The translations under genes and the position numbers were made by a program. Shown piece by piece: positions 16,803-26,600 of a stretch of DNA of 64,000 nt. Position 1 is the first letter of the stretch, and each line of letters opens with the position of its first letter. The stretch is from Verrucomicrobiota bacterium (GTDB taxonomy: Bacteria; Verrucomicrobiota; Verrucomicrobiia; Limisphaerales; JADLHS01). The notes under the pieces are model-generated. The model worked only from the letters and a program-made list of their open reading frames with translations, did no database searches and was not told where the DNA came from. Where the stretch lies: the NCBI GenBank assembly GCA_029573725.1, contig JAKQDQ010000104.1, positions 18,049-82,048 on the forward strand, given 5' to 3'.

Positions 16803-18379
16803 GGTTCTTTTGTCCATAAAAGCGGATAAAGGTTTGCCGCGCAAAGCTTTTTCGCGATAAAAGCCGCCTGCAACGCCCTCGCGTCGGGTTGCGTTCCGGG
16901 CGGCGACGGGCTGTTCAGCAGGCGCACGAACCGGCGGGCGTAACTGCGTCCGCTGAGCCAGCGGTCCGCCCGGGCAGGCCAGGTGGTCACGCGCAACTGC
17001 CTTTCCTGTGCCCGTTGCCGCCAGGCGCGCAGGAAGGGGTTCAATTTCTGGCAGCATTCCCACGAACGCGCGGCGGGCAGACTGAGTACTTCGAGCTGGG
17101 CCGTGAGCGTCAAACGGCTGAAAGGCACGGTCTGATCCGGGCGCGTCGCGCGCAGCAGTGCCGGCGTGTCCGCCAGCGCCCGGACCGCCGCCGGCAGGGC
17201 GCGCCGCCACCGGGCAAACAGTTTTTCCTGACGCATTCGCTCGGCGCGGTGATCGAACAGGTCCAGCGGAATTTGAATTTCTGTGTAGGCCTGGGGAAAG
17301 CGGAACCCAAACCGCGCCAGATCGGGGGTGATGTTGGGCAGTTCGCGCGCGAGCAATGGTCGGCTGGCCGCCGCCGCTTCCAGATACGGCAAGCCGAATC
17401 CTTCCTGGATGGACGTCAGCAGCACGGCTTCCGCCGCGGCGAGGAGTTCGGGAACGGTGGGCTTGCGGGCTTCACTGCCCTGCAACACACCCAGCCGGAG
17501 GCGCCAGCGATGGCGTCGCGCCGCGTCGGCCAGTTTATGAAAATAGGGCAGTTCGTCCGCCGAACTGACATCGCCCGTGGTGACCAGCCAGGCTTCCGGC
17601 CGCAGCCAGCGCGTCAACAGCAGCGCTTCGGCCACGTTTTTGCGGCGCAGCAGGCGGCAGGGCAGGAGCCAGACCGGGGCACCATCGCGATCCAGCCGCC
17701 GGTGCAACCAACGCCGCGCCGCGGTCGCGCGCGGTCGTGCCGGCGGCGGCAGCGGCGCGGCCAGGTTCGGCAACCAGGCGCTCGGCTGCAGGGGGCCCGC
17801 GGCCAGAATGGTCGCGTCCTCCTGGTTGATGGTGGCGTGCCGGATCTCCGTGCCGCGCGGAAAAAGGGTGCGCGCAATCGCCGTCAGACCCGGGTAGCCC
17901 GCGCGCCGCAACTCGGGCACGCGCAGCCAGCGGTTGTCGAACCACCAATCATGATGATGCGAAATCAGACGCAGGCGTCGCCTGGCGCAACCGCGGGCCA
18001 GTTCCGCGGCGAGGATGGCGTTGCGGCCGATGCCGAGGTTGTGCGCCCACACCACGCAGTTGTCCGGTGTGTAAGGCGCCAGGAGGCGGGTGAGTTGTTG
18101 GCGGACGCGCCGGCGCACCCGGGCGGCGGGCACAGACAACTCGGAGAAATAGCCCAGTTCCGGTGCGGTGTGGAGGCGCAGGCGGACGGGCGCGAGCCGC
18201 CGGGCAAAGTGCCGGTTCCACGCGGCGTCCCGGGCCTCGCCGGAAACGAGCAGTACCGTGTCGAGCCGGGGCAGGGCCTGCCGGAGATGGGGCGTCGCCA
18301 GTTCAACGACGCGCCGGATTCCTCCCGGGCGAAAATGATAATGAACGATGATCAACGTCACGGCCGCGCGCACTCCCAT
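16799..18379 (-). CDS. GT4-family (GT-B fold) glycosyltransferase with C-terminal extension
   Basis: A 526-residue retaining glycosyltransferase. Seen: the N-terminal LIIVHYHFRPGGIRRVVE segment typical of GT4, a central VVWAHNLGIGRNAILAAEL and LISHHHDWWFDNRW region, and the nucleotide-sugar-binding part with TSIQEGFGLPYLEAAAASRP, where the E-G-F-G-L-P-x-x-E motif is diagnostic. The C-terminal ~110 residues after the GT-B core are extra and basic. The reading frame is open to a TTG at 18421, but the ATG at 18379 starts right at the first beta strand and is preferred. The stop overlaps the ATG of the HAD gene by 4 nt. It is divergent from gpgS across a 59-bp gap carrying a dyad. Role inferred: adding a second sugar (perhaps mannose) to a glucosylglycerate compound. 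Confidence 0.82.
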   Translation of the reverse strand: MGVRAAVTLIIVHYHFRPGGIRRVVELATPHLRQALPRLDTVLLVSGEARDAAWNRHFARRLAPVRLRLHTAPELGYFSELSVPAARVRRRVRQQLTRLLAPYTPDNCVVWAHNLGIGRNAILAAELARGCARRRLRLISHHHDWWFDNRWLRVPELRRAGYPGLTAIARTLFPRGTEIRHATINQEDATILAAGPLQPSAWLPNLAAPLPPPARPRATAARRWLHRRLDRDGAPVWLLPCRLLRRKNVAEALLLTRWLRPEAWLVTTGDVSSADELPYFHKLADAARRHRWRLRLGVLQGSEARKPTVPELLAAAEAVLLTSIQEGFGLPYLEAAAASRPLLARELPNITPDLARFGFRFPQAYTEIQIPLDLFDHRAERMRQEKLFARWRRALPAAVRALADTPALLRATRPDQTVPFSRLTLTAQLEVLSLPAARSWECCQKLNPFLRAWRQRAQERQLRVTTWPARADRWLSGRSYARRFVRLLNSPSPPGTQPDARALQAAFIAKKLCAANLYPLLWTKEP

Positions 18380-18397
18380 CAAATTTTTGAAATCGAA

Positions 18398-18423
18398 GCT
18401 TGTCAGGGTTGGGCGTGACAAGC
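18398..18423. promoter_or_regulatory. Perfect 8-bp dyad (putative operator) in the divergent gap
   Basis: GCTTGTCA at 18398-18405 and TGACAAGC at 18416-18423 are perfect inverted arms separated by 10 bp. The centre lies between the GT4 start (18379) and the gpgS start (18439). The 18-bp centre-to-centre spacing fits a dimeric regulator binding on nearly one face of the DNA. TTGTCA within each arm also resembles a -35 element for each direction. Confidence 0.45.
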
Positions 18424-18438
18424 GATAACATTCCCTCT

Positions 18439-19650
18439 ATGTCGGATTTTTTCCAAACTGGGGCCGTGGCGACCCTGCATCGCCTGGGTCAGACCAACCT
18501 GGCCCGGATGGAAGGCGAACTGTTGGAATTTTCCGCCGAAGCGCCGATTGCGTTGATACTGCCCTGTCACGTGCGGGAGCTGGGCACCAAGGCGCTGCGC
18601 AGCATCATTCGCGAACTGCAGACGGTGCGCTATCTCAAGCAGATCATCGTGGGAATTGACGGCGCCAACCAGCGGGAGTGGGCGCGGGCGAAGCGGATTT
18701 TTTCGGTGCTGCCGCAGCAGCCGGTACTGCTCTGGAACAACGGGCCGCGGATGCAGAATTTGTTTCGCGAACTGGATGACGCGGAGTTGACGGCGGGCAC
18801 GATGGGCAAGGGGCGCAACGTCTGGATCTGCTTCGGTTACGCCCTGGCCAGTGATGCGGCGCAGATGGTGGCGGTGCATGACTGTGACATCACCACCTAC
18901 ACGCGCGAGTTGCTGGCGCGCCTGTGTTATCCGGTGGCGCATCCGGCGCTGGGGTTCGATTACTGCAAGGGCTACTACGCGCGGGTGACGGACAAGCTGA
19001 ATGGGCGGGTCATGCGCCTGCTGGTCACGCCGCTGCTGCGCGCATTGAAGTCCATTATCGGCCACCATCCCTATCTGGTGTACATGGACACGTTCCGCTA
19101 CCCGCTGGCGGGGGAATTTTCGATGGACATGGATCTGGTGCGGCGCGTGCGGATTCCGCACGACTGGGCGTTGGAAGTGGGTTTGCTGGCCGAAGTGTTT
19201 CGCAACAGCGCGCCGCGGGCGATCTGCCAGTCCGAACTGTGCGACAACTACGACCACAAACACCAGGAGCTGTCTCCGCGCGACATGGAGAAGGGGTTGA
19301 ACAAGATGGCCACGGACGTGAGCCGCTCCTTTTTTCGGCGCATGGCGGCCGAGGGCATCAAGCTCGACACCGGGTTGTTCGACACCCTGTTGAGCGCGTA
19401 CGTGCGGCAGGCGGAAGACACGCTCCGCTTTTACTCCGCGGACGCCGTGTTGAACGGCCTGCGCTATCCGCGCCATGACGAGGAGCGCGCCGTGGCCACG
19501 TTCGTGCGTTCGATCCGCGCCGCCACCCGTTCCTTTCTGGAAGATTCCTTGTGGACGCCGCTGATTCCGAATTGGAACCGCATCCAATCCGCGCTGCCGG
19601 ATTTTTTTGACAGACTCCATCGCGCGGTGGAACTGGACAATCGCACCTGA
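18439..19650 (+). CDS. gpgS: Glucosyl-3-phosphoglycerate synthase-like glycosyltransferase
   Basis: A 403-residue GT-A enzyme. Expected reaction: NDP-glucose plus 3-phosphoglycerate gives glucosyl-3-phosphoglycerate, the first step to the compatible solute glucosylglycerate. Seen: the opening DFFQTGAVATLHRLG, GKGRNVWICFGYALAS, the metal-binding VHDCDITTYTRELLARL, GFDYCKGYYARV, KLNGRVMRLLVTPLLRAL, FRYPLAGEFSMD, and the late NYDHKHQELSPRDMEKGL. Known: this series of blocks matches archaeal and bacterial GpgS-type enzymes as I recall them; the HDCDI motif holds the aspartates for metal and nucleotide sugar. An in-frame ATG at 18400 is less likely because it would lie inside the dyad region. The exact sugar donor is inferred, not shown. 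Confidence 0.78.
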   Translation: MSDFFQTGAVATLHRLGQTNLARMEGELLEFSAEAPIALILPCHVRELGTKALRSIIRELQTVRYLKQIIVGIDGANQREWARAKRIFSVLPQQPVLLWNNGPRMQNLFRELDDAELTAGTMGKGRNVWICFGYALASDAAQMVAVHDCDITTYTRELLARLCYPVAHPALGFDYCKGYYARVTDKLNGRVMRLLVTPLLRALKSIIGHHPYLVYMDTFRYPLAGEFSMDMDLVRRVRIPHDWALEVGLLAEVFRNSAPRAICQSELCDNYDHKHQELSPRDMEKGLNKMATDVSRSFFRRMAAEGIKLDTGLFDTLLSAYVRQAEDTLRFYSADAVLNGLRYPRHDEERAVATFVRSIRAATRSFLEDSLWTPLIPNWNRIQSALPDFFDRLHRAVELDNRT

Positions 19651-19730
19651 CCGGGCGGGAGCGGGACGGTTTTTCCCGCGGGGACCGCCCGCCGGCGCCG
19701 CGCTTGTGAATAATTTGCCGGGATAAACCC

Positions 19731-19758
19731 TTGCAATTTGCGGCCCGCCACCTAGAGT
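19731..19758 (+). promoter_or_regulatory. Candidate promoter for the prepilin-like gene
   Basis: TTGCAA at 19731-19736, 16-bp spacer, TAGAGT at 19753-19758. It would give a leader of about 70 nt before the ATG at 19835. Confidence 0.4.
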
Positions 19759-19834
19759 CGTGGGGAGCGGAACCGAAGTGAGCGACGGCGGCCGCAGAAG
19801 CCCCGCCGCGGCCGCAACAATCAACGATTCCGAG

Positions 19835-20719
19835 ATGCACCCGCAGCTTTCTATGCCGTTCCGAATGACAAGATCCCGATTGCCCGGCGTGCGTCGTCGC
19901 GCCTTTACGTTGATTGAACTGCTGGTGGTCATTGCCATCATCGCCATTCTGGCGGCGATGCTGCTGCCCGCGTTGTCCAAGGCGCGTGAAAAGGCCCAGA
20001 CCACCAACTGCCTCTCCAATCTCAAACAGTGGGGGCTGGCGATGAACATCTACGCGGTGGACAACGCCGATTCCATTCCGCGCGATGGCATGGATGCCGC
20101 CGGCGTTTATCCCGGGGCCAATGGAGCCCAGGGCGACATGAACGCGTGGTTTAACGCGCTGCCCCCGAACATGGGGGAACGCACGTTGCGCGAGTATTAT
20201 CTGGATACCAGCGCCGGCACCGCGCCGTATCAGCGCTATCCCTTTCCCGGCGGGCGCGGCAAGATTTTCCATTGCCCGGCCGCGCGCATGACGATTGCCG
20301 AAGCCCGGGATCCGAACGTGGTGGCCACCGGCGGGGCCGAAGGGTTTTTCAGTTACGGCATGAACATTGATTTGAAGCGCGTCAAACCCGGTTATGCCAA
20401 CAGCGATGCCGCCCCCTATCCCACCATGCCCAAGACCACCACGCTGCGTCGCCCGGTGGACACGGTCCTGCTCTTCGACATGGTGTTTAACCGCAACCTC
20501 GAGGGCGGCAACGCCTATAATTCCGTCAATCCGGCGAACCGCTGGCGCAGTTTCGGTCGCCGCCACAATGTGGGCGGCGTGATCAATTTCATGGATGGAC
20601 ATGCCGCCAATTTTAAAATCAAGGTGGTGACCAATGGCGCCACCATGACCGGCAATGCGATGGAACTGCCCGGTTCGCCGCTGGTTTGGAATCCCGTGTA
20701 CCGCGCACTCAAGCCCTGA
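19835..20719 (+). CDS. Prepilin-type N-terminal cleavage protein with H-X9-DG motif
   Basis: About 294 residues. Seen: a type IV pilin-like N-terminus [18 protein letters not shown] followed by [18 protein letters not shown], so cleavage would fall after Ala rather than the usual Gly. The conserved [16 protein letters not shown] block follows, and near the C-terminus the motif H-(9 residues)-DG in [14 protein letters not shown]. Known: verrucomicrobial and planctomycete genomes carry many such pseudopilin-like proteins (DUF1559-type, H-X9-DG) whose function is unproven, probably surface or secretion structures. ATGs at 19835, 19853 and 19865 are all possible; none has a good Shine-Dalgarno sequence. 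No prepilin peptidase or assembly gene is nearby. The next gene follows after 35 bp. Confidence 0.85.
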   Translation: MHPQLSMPFRMTRSRLPGVRRRAFTLIELLVVIAIIAILAAMLLPALSKAREKAQTTNCLSNLKQWGLAMNIYAVDNADSIPRDGMDAAGVYPGANGAQGDMNAWFNALPPNMGERTLREYYLDTSAGTAPYQRYPFPGGRGKIFHCPAARMTIAEARDPNVVATGGAEGFFSYGMNIDLKRVKPGYANSDAAPYPTMPKTTTLRRPVDTVLLFDMVFNRNLEGGNAYNSVNPANRWRSFGRRHNVGGVINFMDGHAANFKIKVVTNGATMTGNAMELPGSPLVWNPVYRALKP

Positions 20720-20754
20720 AGTTTCCGACTCCTAAACCATCAACACACAGAGTT

Positions 20755-22587
20755 ATGAAAACCAAAACCACCTGTTTGCAGCAACCGCCCCGGCGGGCAT
20801 TACTCGGCAGCCTGGCCCTGGCCGCCGGTCTTTTTTCAGCGCCGCATCTCTGCGCCCAAGTCGTCATCGCCGAATGGACGTTTGAGTCCTTGACCAGCAT
20901 GAATTACAAACCCGGCGCCGGCATGGTGACGACCAATTATCCGGCGGAAGTGGGGCAGGGGGTGGCCTTGGGCTGGCACAGCGGGGACAGCACGTACACC
21001 TCGCCGGCTGGCAATGGCAGTGCGCATTCGTTGAGCGCCAACACCTGGACCAACGATCCGGGGGATTATTTTCAATTCGAAGTAAGCACCGTCGGGCACG
21101 AAAACATCTCCATTGCCTTCGACCAAACCGGGAGCAACACCGGACCACGCGATTACTACCTCGCCTACAGCACGGACGGCGTGAATTTCATCCAGTTCGG
21201 TGACGTTTACCAGGTCTCCAATGACAGTTGGTCGGCCGGGGGCGCGCGCAAGCCGGTCAGTTTTCATTCCTTCGATCTCAGTTCGGTCACGGTGATCAAC
21301 AATGCGCCGACGGTTTATTTCCGCGTGGTCTGCGCTTCCACCACCGCCATCAATGGAAACCTCGTGGCCGGCGGAGGCACCGACCGGATGGATAATGTCC
21401 TCATCACCTCGATTGTTCTCGGCGCGCCGGACATTCTGGCCCAGCCGGCGTCCACCAACATTTACCTGGGGGACAGCGTGAAGTTGTCCGTGGCGGCCGG
21501 AGGCACGCCGCCTTTGAGCTTTCAATGGTACCATCCCGACTTGAACACGCCGTTGGTGGATGGGGGCAGCGGCTATGGCCTGGGCACCATCGCCGGCGCG
21601 AACAGCGCCGCCTTGACGCTGAGTTATGTGGATGCCGCCCAGGCGGGAGACTATCGCGTGGTGATTGCGAACTCCCTCGGCACCATCACCAGCCAGGTGG
21701 CGGTGCTGACCGTGGACCAGCGCCCGACCAACGTGGTGGATATCGCCTCGTTGCACGCGTTGCAGGACGCCAACTTCGCGCTGACGGATCGCACCAATCT
21801 TTACCAGGTGGAGGGAGTGGTGACCACCTCGGCCAATTTGGTCAGCGGCGCCTCGGTCAGTTCGTTCTACCTCCAGGACGCGACGGGCGGGATCAACATC
21901 TTTCATCGTGGCGGGTTTCCGGTTGATCTGCCCACGGAAGGCGATGCGGTGCGCGTCCGGGGAACCCTGGATCAGTTCAACGGGTCGCTGGAGTTGGTGC
22001 CGGTGGCGGCCAATCCGGTGCATGAATTGACGGTGTTGAGCAGCGGTAATCCGTTGCCCGAGCCGGTGCCGTTTGATTTTACGACCCTGGATCCGGCGCT
22101 GATCGAAAGCACCTACGAGGGGCGGTTCGTGATTATCTCCAACGTGTTTCTGGGTGGGGTTAATACGGACATTATTCTGTCCGGCGGCACGGTTTACGCC
22201 ACCAATTTGACCGGGCAGGTGTTTCCGCTGTACAACCCGGCGCCGGCCATTGATCCGCAAGGCTATCCGATCCCGGAATTTGCCGCTTCGGTGCGCGGCG
22301 TCCTGGCGCAGGTGGACAACTCCTCGCCGTATGATTCGGGCTACGACCTGTTTCTGTTGAAATACAGCGATATCGAGATTGGGACGCCGCCCGTGGGTCC
22401 CGTGGCGGAACCGTTGCTGATCAGCGTGAGCGGCAGTGACGTGGTGCTGACGTGGACCAGTCCGCTGTTCAACCTGCAGGCGGCGCCGACGGCCACCGGC
22501 ACGTTCACCAACATCCCGGGCGCGACCAGCCCGTATCACCATCCGCTTTCGGGCGGCCAACGGTATTTTCGGCTGGCGTATCCGTAA
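20755..22587 (+). CDS. Exported Ig-like / OB-fold surface protein
   Basis: A 610-residue secreted protein. Seen: signal peptide (residues about 1-38, ending near CAQ), a beta-rich domain with WTFESLTS and FQFEVSTVGHENISIAFDQ (about 40-220), an Ig-like domain ending in AQAGDYRVVIANSLGTITSQ (about 225-320), an OB-fold-like domain with LYQVEGVVTTSANL, FYLQDATGGINIF and VRVRGTLDQFNGSLELVPV (about 325-420), and a C-terminal segment SDVVLTWTSPLFNLQAA ... RYFRLAYP. Known: the Y-x-V-x-x-x-N-x-x-G Ig block and OB-fold modules like these occur in exported nucleases and adhesins; here no nuclease domain follows. The C-terminal segment resembles the end of the 1,718-residue protein downstream. Two hairpins after the stop should end transcription. 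Confidence 0.75.
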   Translation: MKTKTTCLQQPPRRALLGSLALAAGLFSAPHLCAQVVIAEWTFESLTSMNYKPGAGMVTTNYPAEVGQGVALGWHSGDSTYTSPAGNGSAHSLSANTWTNDPGDYFQFEVSTVGHENISIAFDQTGSNTGPRDYYLAYSTDGVNFIQFGDVYQVSNDSWSAGGARKPVSFHSFDLSSVTVINNAPTVYFRVVCASTTAINGNLVAGGGTDRMDNVLITSIVLGAPDILAQPASTNIYLGDSVKLSVAAGGTPPLSFQWYHPDLNTPLVDGGSGYGLGTIAGANSAALTLSYVDAAQAGDYRVVIANSLGTITSQVAVLTVDQRPTNVVDIASLHALQDANFALTDRTNLYQVEGVVTTSANLVSGASVSSFYLQDATGGINIFHRGGFPVDLPTEGDAVRVRGTLDQFNGSLELVPVAANPVHELTVLSSGNPLPEPVPFDFTTLDPALIESTYEGRFVIISNVFLGGVNTDIILSGGTVYATNLTGQVFPLYNPAPAIDPQGYPIPEFAASVRGVLAQVDNSSPYDSGYDLFLLKYSDIEIGTPPVGPVAEPLLISVSGSDVVLTWTSPLFNLQAAPTATGTFTNIPGATSPYHHPLSGGQRYFRLAYP

Positions 22588-22636
22588 GGCCGCATTCGGC
22601 CTGTTTTCGGGGGCGATCTGCAGATCGCCCCTTTTT
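22587..22636 (+). terminator. Two tandem hairpins, the second an intrinsic terminator
   Basis: The first hairpin is AGGCCG-CATT-CGGCCT at 22587-22602. The second is a stem of GGGGCGAT/ATCGCCCC (22610-22631, extendable through CT/AG) followed at once by TTTTT at 22632-22636. This lies directly behind the stop at 22587. Confidence 0.85.
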
Positions 22637-22667
22637 GTTTGGTGACACCGCAGTTTTCCCGGGCACA

Positions 22668-23243
22668 ATGCGGACGATGAATTTGCCGCGGGCGATATTT
22701 CTCGATCGCGATGGGGTGTTGATTGAAGAACACGACTATTTGCATCGGATTGAGGACGTGGTTTTCACTCCGGGAGCATTCCCGGCGCTGCGACGGGCTG
22801 CCGCGGCGGGCTTTCAATTTTTCATTGTCACCAATCAATCCGGTGTGGGACGCGGTTATTTCACCCTCGCCGAGGTTGAACGAGTGCATCAGCATCTGCT
22901 CGCGGAACTGGCGCGACAAGGAATTGGGATTAGAAAAATCTACGTGGCACCGGAAGCGCCGGACCAGCCCAGTCGCGGCCGGAAGCCCTCGCCGCAATTT
23001 CTGTTTGAGGCCCGCGATGAGTTTGGTTTGGATCTCGCCCAGTCGTATTTCATCGGTGACAAGTTGAGCGACCTGGAATGTGGCTGGAACGCGGGGGTGC
23101 GTCAGAGTCTTCTGGTCCGGACGGGCCACGGTCGCGAGACAGAACGACAGTATGACGCACGGTTGCGGGCTTGCCCCATCCTCAACGACCTGCCCGCCGC
23201 CCTGGAGTGGATCCTGGCGCAGAACCAGCCCTCAGCGTCGTGA
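22668..23243 (+). CDS. HAD-type histidinol-phosphatase / heptose bisphosphatase (GmhB-like)
   Basis: A 191-residue cytoplasmic phosphatase. Seen: FLDRDGVLIEE (motif I with both aspartates), FIVTNQSGVGRGYF (motif II and its loop), RGRKPSPQFLFEA (motif III lysine) and FIGDKLSDLECG (motif IV). Known: this arrangement is the HisB-N/GmhB subfamily, which dephosphorylates D-glycero-D-manno-heptose 1,7-bisphosphate or histidinol phosphate. Odd: the Cys-rich zinc loop found between motifs II and III in many members is absent; the corresponding part reads YVAPEAPDQPSRGRKP with no cysteine. The second ATG at 22677 is an equally good start. It stands alone, with no heptose or histidine gene next to it. 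Confidence 0.85.
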   Translation: MRTMNLPRAIFLDRDGVLIEEHDYLHRIEDVVFTPGAFPALRRAAAAGFQFFIVTNQSGVGRGYFTLAEVERVHQHLLAELARQGIGIRKIYVAPEAPDQPSRGRKPSPQFLFEARDEFGLDLAQSYFIGDKLSDLECGWNAGVRQSLLVRTGHGRETERQYDARLRACPILNDLPAALEWILAQNQPSAS

Positions 23244-23605
23244 TGTCCGGTGGCGGTTGTCCCGCAGGCTGAGGGAGGGGGCGCTTCCAAGATTTGATGG
23301 CCGGGTTGGCGATGAGCCGACTTGCGCTCCGACGGCTGTGGGGAATGAACCTGGTGTTTGAAATAGCGGGGATCCGATCGGTCAACCGTGGACACCTTCA
23401 CTGATTCCGAAGCCTGGAGCTGCACGTCTTTCAATCGAGGCGCATTGCAAGCGACAGCACCGGGGTGGCATCCCAGCGGACTGGTTGCCTACGTAATTTT
23501 CACCGTCGTCGTCAGTAAAAAACCGAAACGACTTGCTTCGCGGAATGAAATAGGCTTATCCACCGCGTGTTTTTCCAAACCAGTGCCGGATTGCTTACGG
23601 ACGTC
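23244..23605. other. Intergenic region without recognisable gene
   Basis: About 360 bp between the GmhB-like gene and the large LRR protein. Short frames on both strands have no recognisable motif, and I see no clear promoter or hairpin. Confidence 0.5.
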
Positions 23606-26600
23606 ATGTCGCGCATGCAACATAAACAGGCGGCAGTCCCAGGTCCTTGCCCGAGATCGTTCGCTGGCGTGGGTTGGGAATGGCTGGTTGTTGTCGTGTT
23701 GGGCGTGGCGGGGCTGTATGGCCAGGTTCCGGCCAGCGGCGCAGGTTGCCTGGCCAGCCCGGCTGGGTTGGTGGGGTGGTGGCCGGGTGATGTGGATGGG
23801 CGGAATCTGGCGGGCACCAATTGGGGAATTCTGCAGCCCGGCGCGAAGGTGGGTGGCGATGGCGTGGTGGACGGAGCCTTTCACTTTGACGGCACGAACG
23901 GCTTTGTGAGCATTCCCGATGCGCCGGAGTTGCGTCCCACGAATTTGACGGTGGAGGCCTGGGTCTGTTTTGCCGGGCTGGATTCGCCGGGTTCTGCGCC
24001 GGCGGAGGGACGTCAGTTCATCGTGCGCAAACCCAATGCTTATCTCGCCTTTCAAGCCGCTTATGATTTGAGCAAGATTCGGCTGGCGGATCGCGACGTT
24101 TTCTCTTTTCAAGTCAATTCTCCTGCTGGCGCGGTGGCGGAGGCCCGGGGTTCAACCTCCATCGTGCCGGAGCAGTGGTATCACGTGGTGGGGGTGCGCG
24201 GCCCCAACTCCGTGCAAATCTACGTGAACGGTCAGTTGGAGGGGCAGACCGCCGTTGATTTTCCGCAATCGTATGTGGCGGCACCCCTGTATCTGGGAAG
24301 TCCGGGGCCATATTGGTACAACCGCAAATTCAAAGGCTGGCTCGATGAGGTCTCGCTCTACAACCGGGCCCTCTCTGCTGGTGAAATCGCCTCACTCTAT
24401 ACCGCTACGGAAGGAAAATGTCGTCCCGCAGTCATTGCCACTCCGCCCCAGTGGCGGGATGCCTGGGTGGGGGACAATGTCTCGCTCCACGTCGAGGCGA
24501 TGGGATCGACACCGCTGGCGTATCAGTGGCTGTTTCAGGGCTGGCCGCTTTCCGGGGCGACCAATGCCACGCTGCTGTTGACCAACGTGCAGATGCCCGT
24601 GGCGGGTGCCTACCAGGTAACGGTCAGCAATTTTCTGGGACAAACGACCAGTTGGCCGCCGGCGTGGCTTTCGGTGAGCATGACTGGACAGGCAGCTCCG
24701 TTCATTTTGCAACCGCCCGGAAATCAAACGGTGTTTGTGGGAGACACGGCGTGGTTTAATGTGGTGGCGGGCGGAGGGCTGCCGCGTTCCTATCAGTGGC
24801 GCAAGAACGGCCTGTCGCTGCCGAACCAGACCAACGTCGTGCTGGTGTTGCCGCAGGTGACGACCAAGGCTGGGGGTTACTACGACGTGGTGATCACCGA
24901 TACCGCGGCGCGGGTGACCAACACAGCGGCCGCCCTGCTGGTGGTTGTCCCGTCGTTGGATCTGCAACCACCGTTCATCCGTGGAACGTCGCCCGACCAG
25001 GTGGCCGGCTGGGACCAGGAGGTTGAGCTAGGGGTGGAGGCGGCCGGCACGGAGCCGTTGAATTTTCAATGGCGCAAGGATGGAGTGCCGCTGCCGGAGG
25101 CCACGGAGGCAACGCTCTACTTTCCGGCCGTGACGCCCGCGGATGCCGGCCGGTATGATGTCGTCATCACCGGTCCCGGCGGCAGCGTCACCAGTCGCAT
25201 GATCACGCTGACGGTGAAGTTGATTGTGGATCCGGAATTGGAGAAAGCGGTTGCCTGCGCCCTGGATGTCCCGCCCACGGGCATCACCCAGGCGGCGCTG
25301 ACCGAATTTGAGCGGCTGACGCTTCGTCACCGGGGGATTCAGAGTTTGCGCGGTTTGGAGTGGGCCACAAATCTGACTGAGCTGGATCTCAGCGGCAACG
25401 CGGTGACGAACCTCGAGCCGTTACGCGCCCAGTCTCGGCTGACCCGCTTGCATCTGGATCAGGCACAATTTGTCCAGCTGGATTTGACGCCCTTGGCAGC
25501 CCTGCACAACCTTACCAATCTGGTGCTGGGCCGGGTGCTGGCGGACACGTATGAACCGCTGGCGGCGTTGACCAACTTGACGGACCTGACCATTCGCGAA
25601 GGCGGCCGCATCGCGCTGGGGTTTTTGGAGGTTCTACCGCGACTGCAGGCCCTGCGGGTGCTGCAAAGTTGGGCGGAGGATCTGGCACCTGTCGCCACGC
25701 TGACCAATCTGCAGCAGCTGGAATTGCGCTGGATGTTGAATCACATGGACGAACGCCAGTGGGTTGCGGCGAGCGCTCCCTTGCGGCGCTTGAATCTCGA
25801 AGGCAATGGATTGACCAACTTCGGGTGGCTGTCGGACTTTCCGCGGCTGGAATCCTTGAATCTGGCCGACAACGAATTGCGCGATCTCTCCGCCCTGGCG
25901 GGATTGACCAATCTCACTTATCTGACCTTGAGCCGGAACCCCCTCACCGATTACGCGGCATTGTCGGGGGCACCCCGGTTGGTGAACCTGGAACTATCTG
26001 GAAACCACCTGAGCAACCTCGGCTTTCTGGCCGCACTGCCGGGACTCAAGTTTTTGGATCTGTCCTATAATGCGATCACGAATCTTGATCCGCTGCTCGG
26101 GCTGACCAATCTCGAAAGTCTGGTGCTGGCCGGGAATCCCGCCGCCAATTTCCCGCTCCTGACCAATATGCCGCGTCTGACGAGTTTGTGGCTGCATGAT
26201 TGCGGGCTTGGCAACGCAAATTTCATCGCCGGTCTCCCGGGATTGCGGCACTTGAACCTGGATGGAAACCAGATCGTTGATGTCACCCCCGTGCTCGGGC
26301 TGACCAACCTGACCGGATTGGGTTTCAGTCATAATCCGGCGGACAACCCGCTGGCCGTGGCAGCGTTAACCCGTTTGACCGGTCTGCGGCTGGAGCAGGA
26401 CCAGTTGGGCGACATCAGCCCTTTGACCAACTTGCAGCAGCTGACTTATCTGAGTTTGAATCAAAATCAGATTGCCGATGCCGCTCCACTGGGGAGGTTG
26501 ACCCAGTTGCAAAGTCACTATCTGGCGCACAACCGCATCCGGGACCTGTCCTACCTCCTGCAATTGCCGCATTTGCGCGCGGCGGACCTGAGTTTTAATC

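Noticed and set aside
18380..18421. TTG start at 18421 for the GT4 gene
   Set aside because: It would place the start inside the dyad and add 14 residues not typical for the family; the ATG at 18379 begins at the first beta strand.
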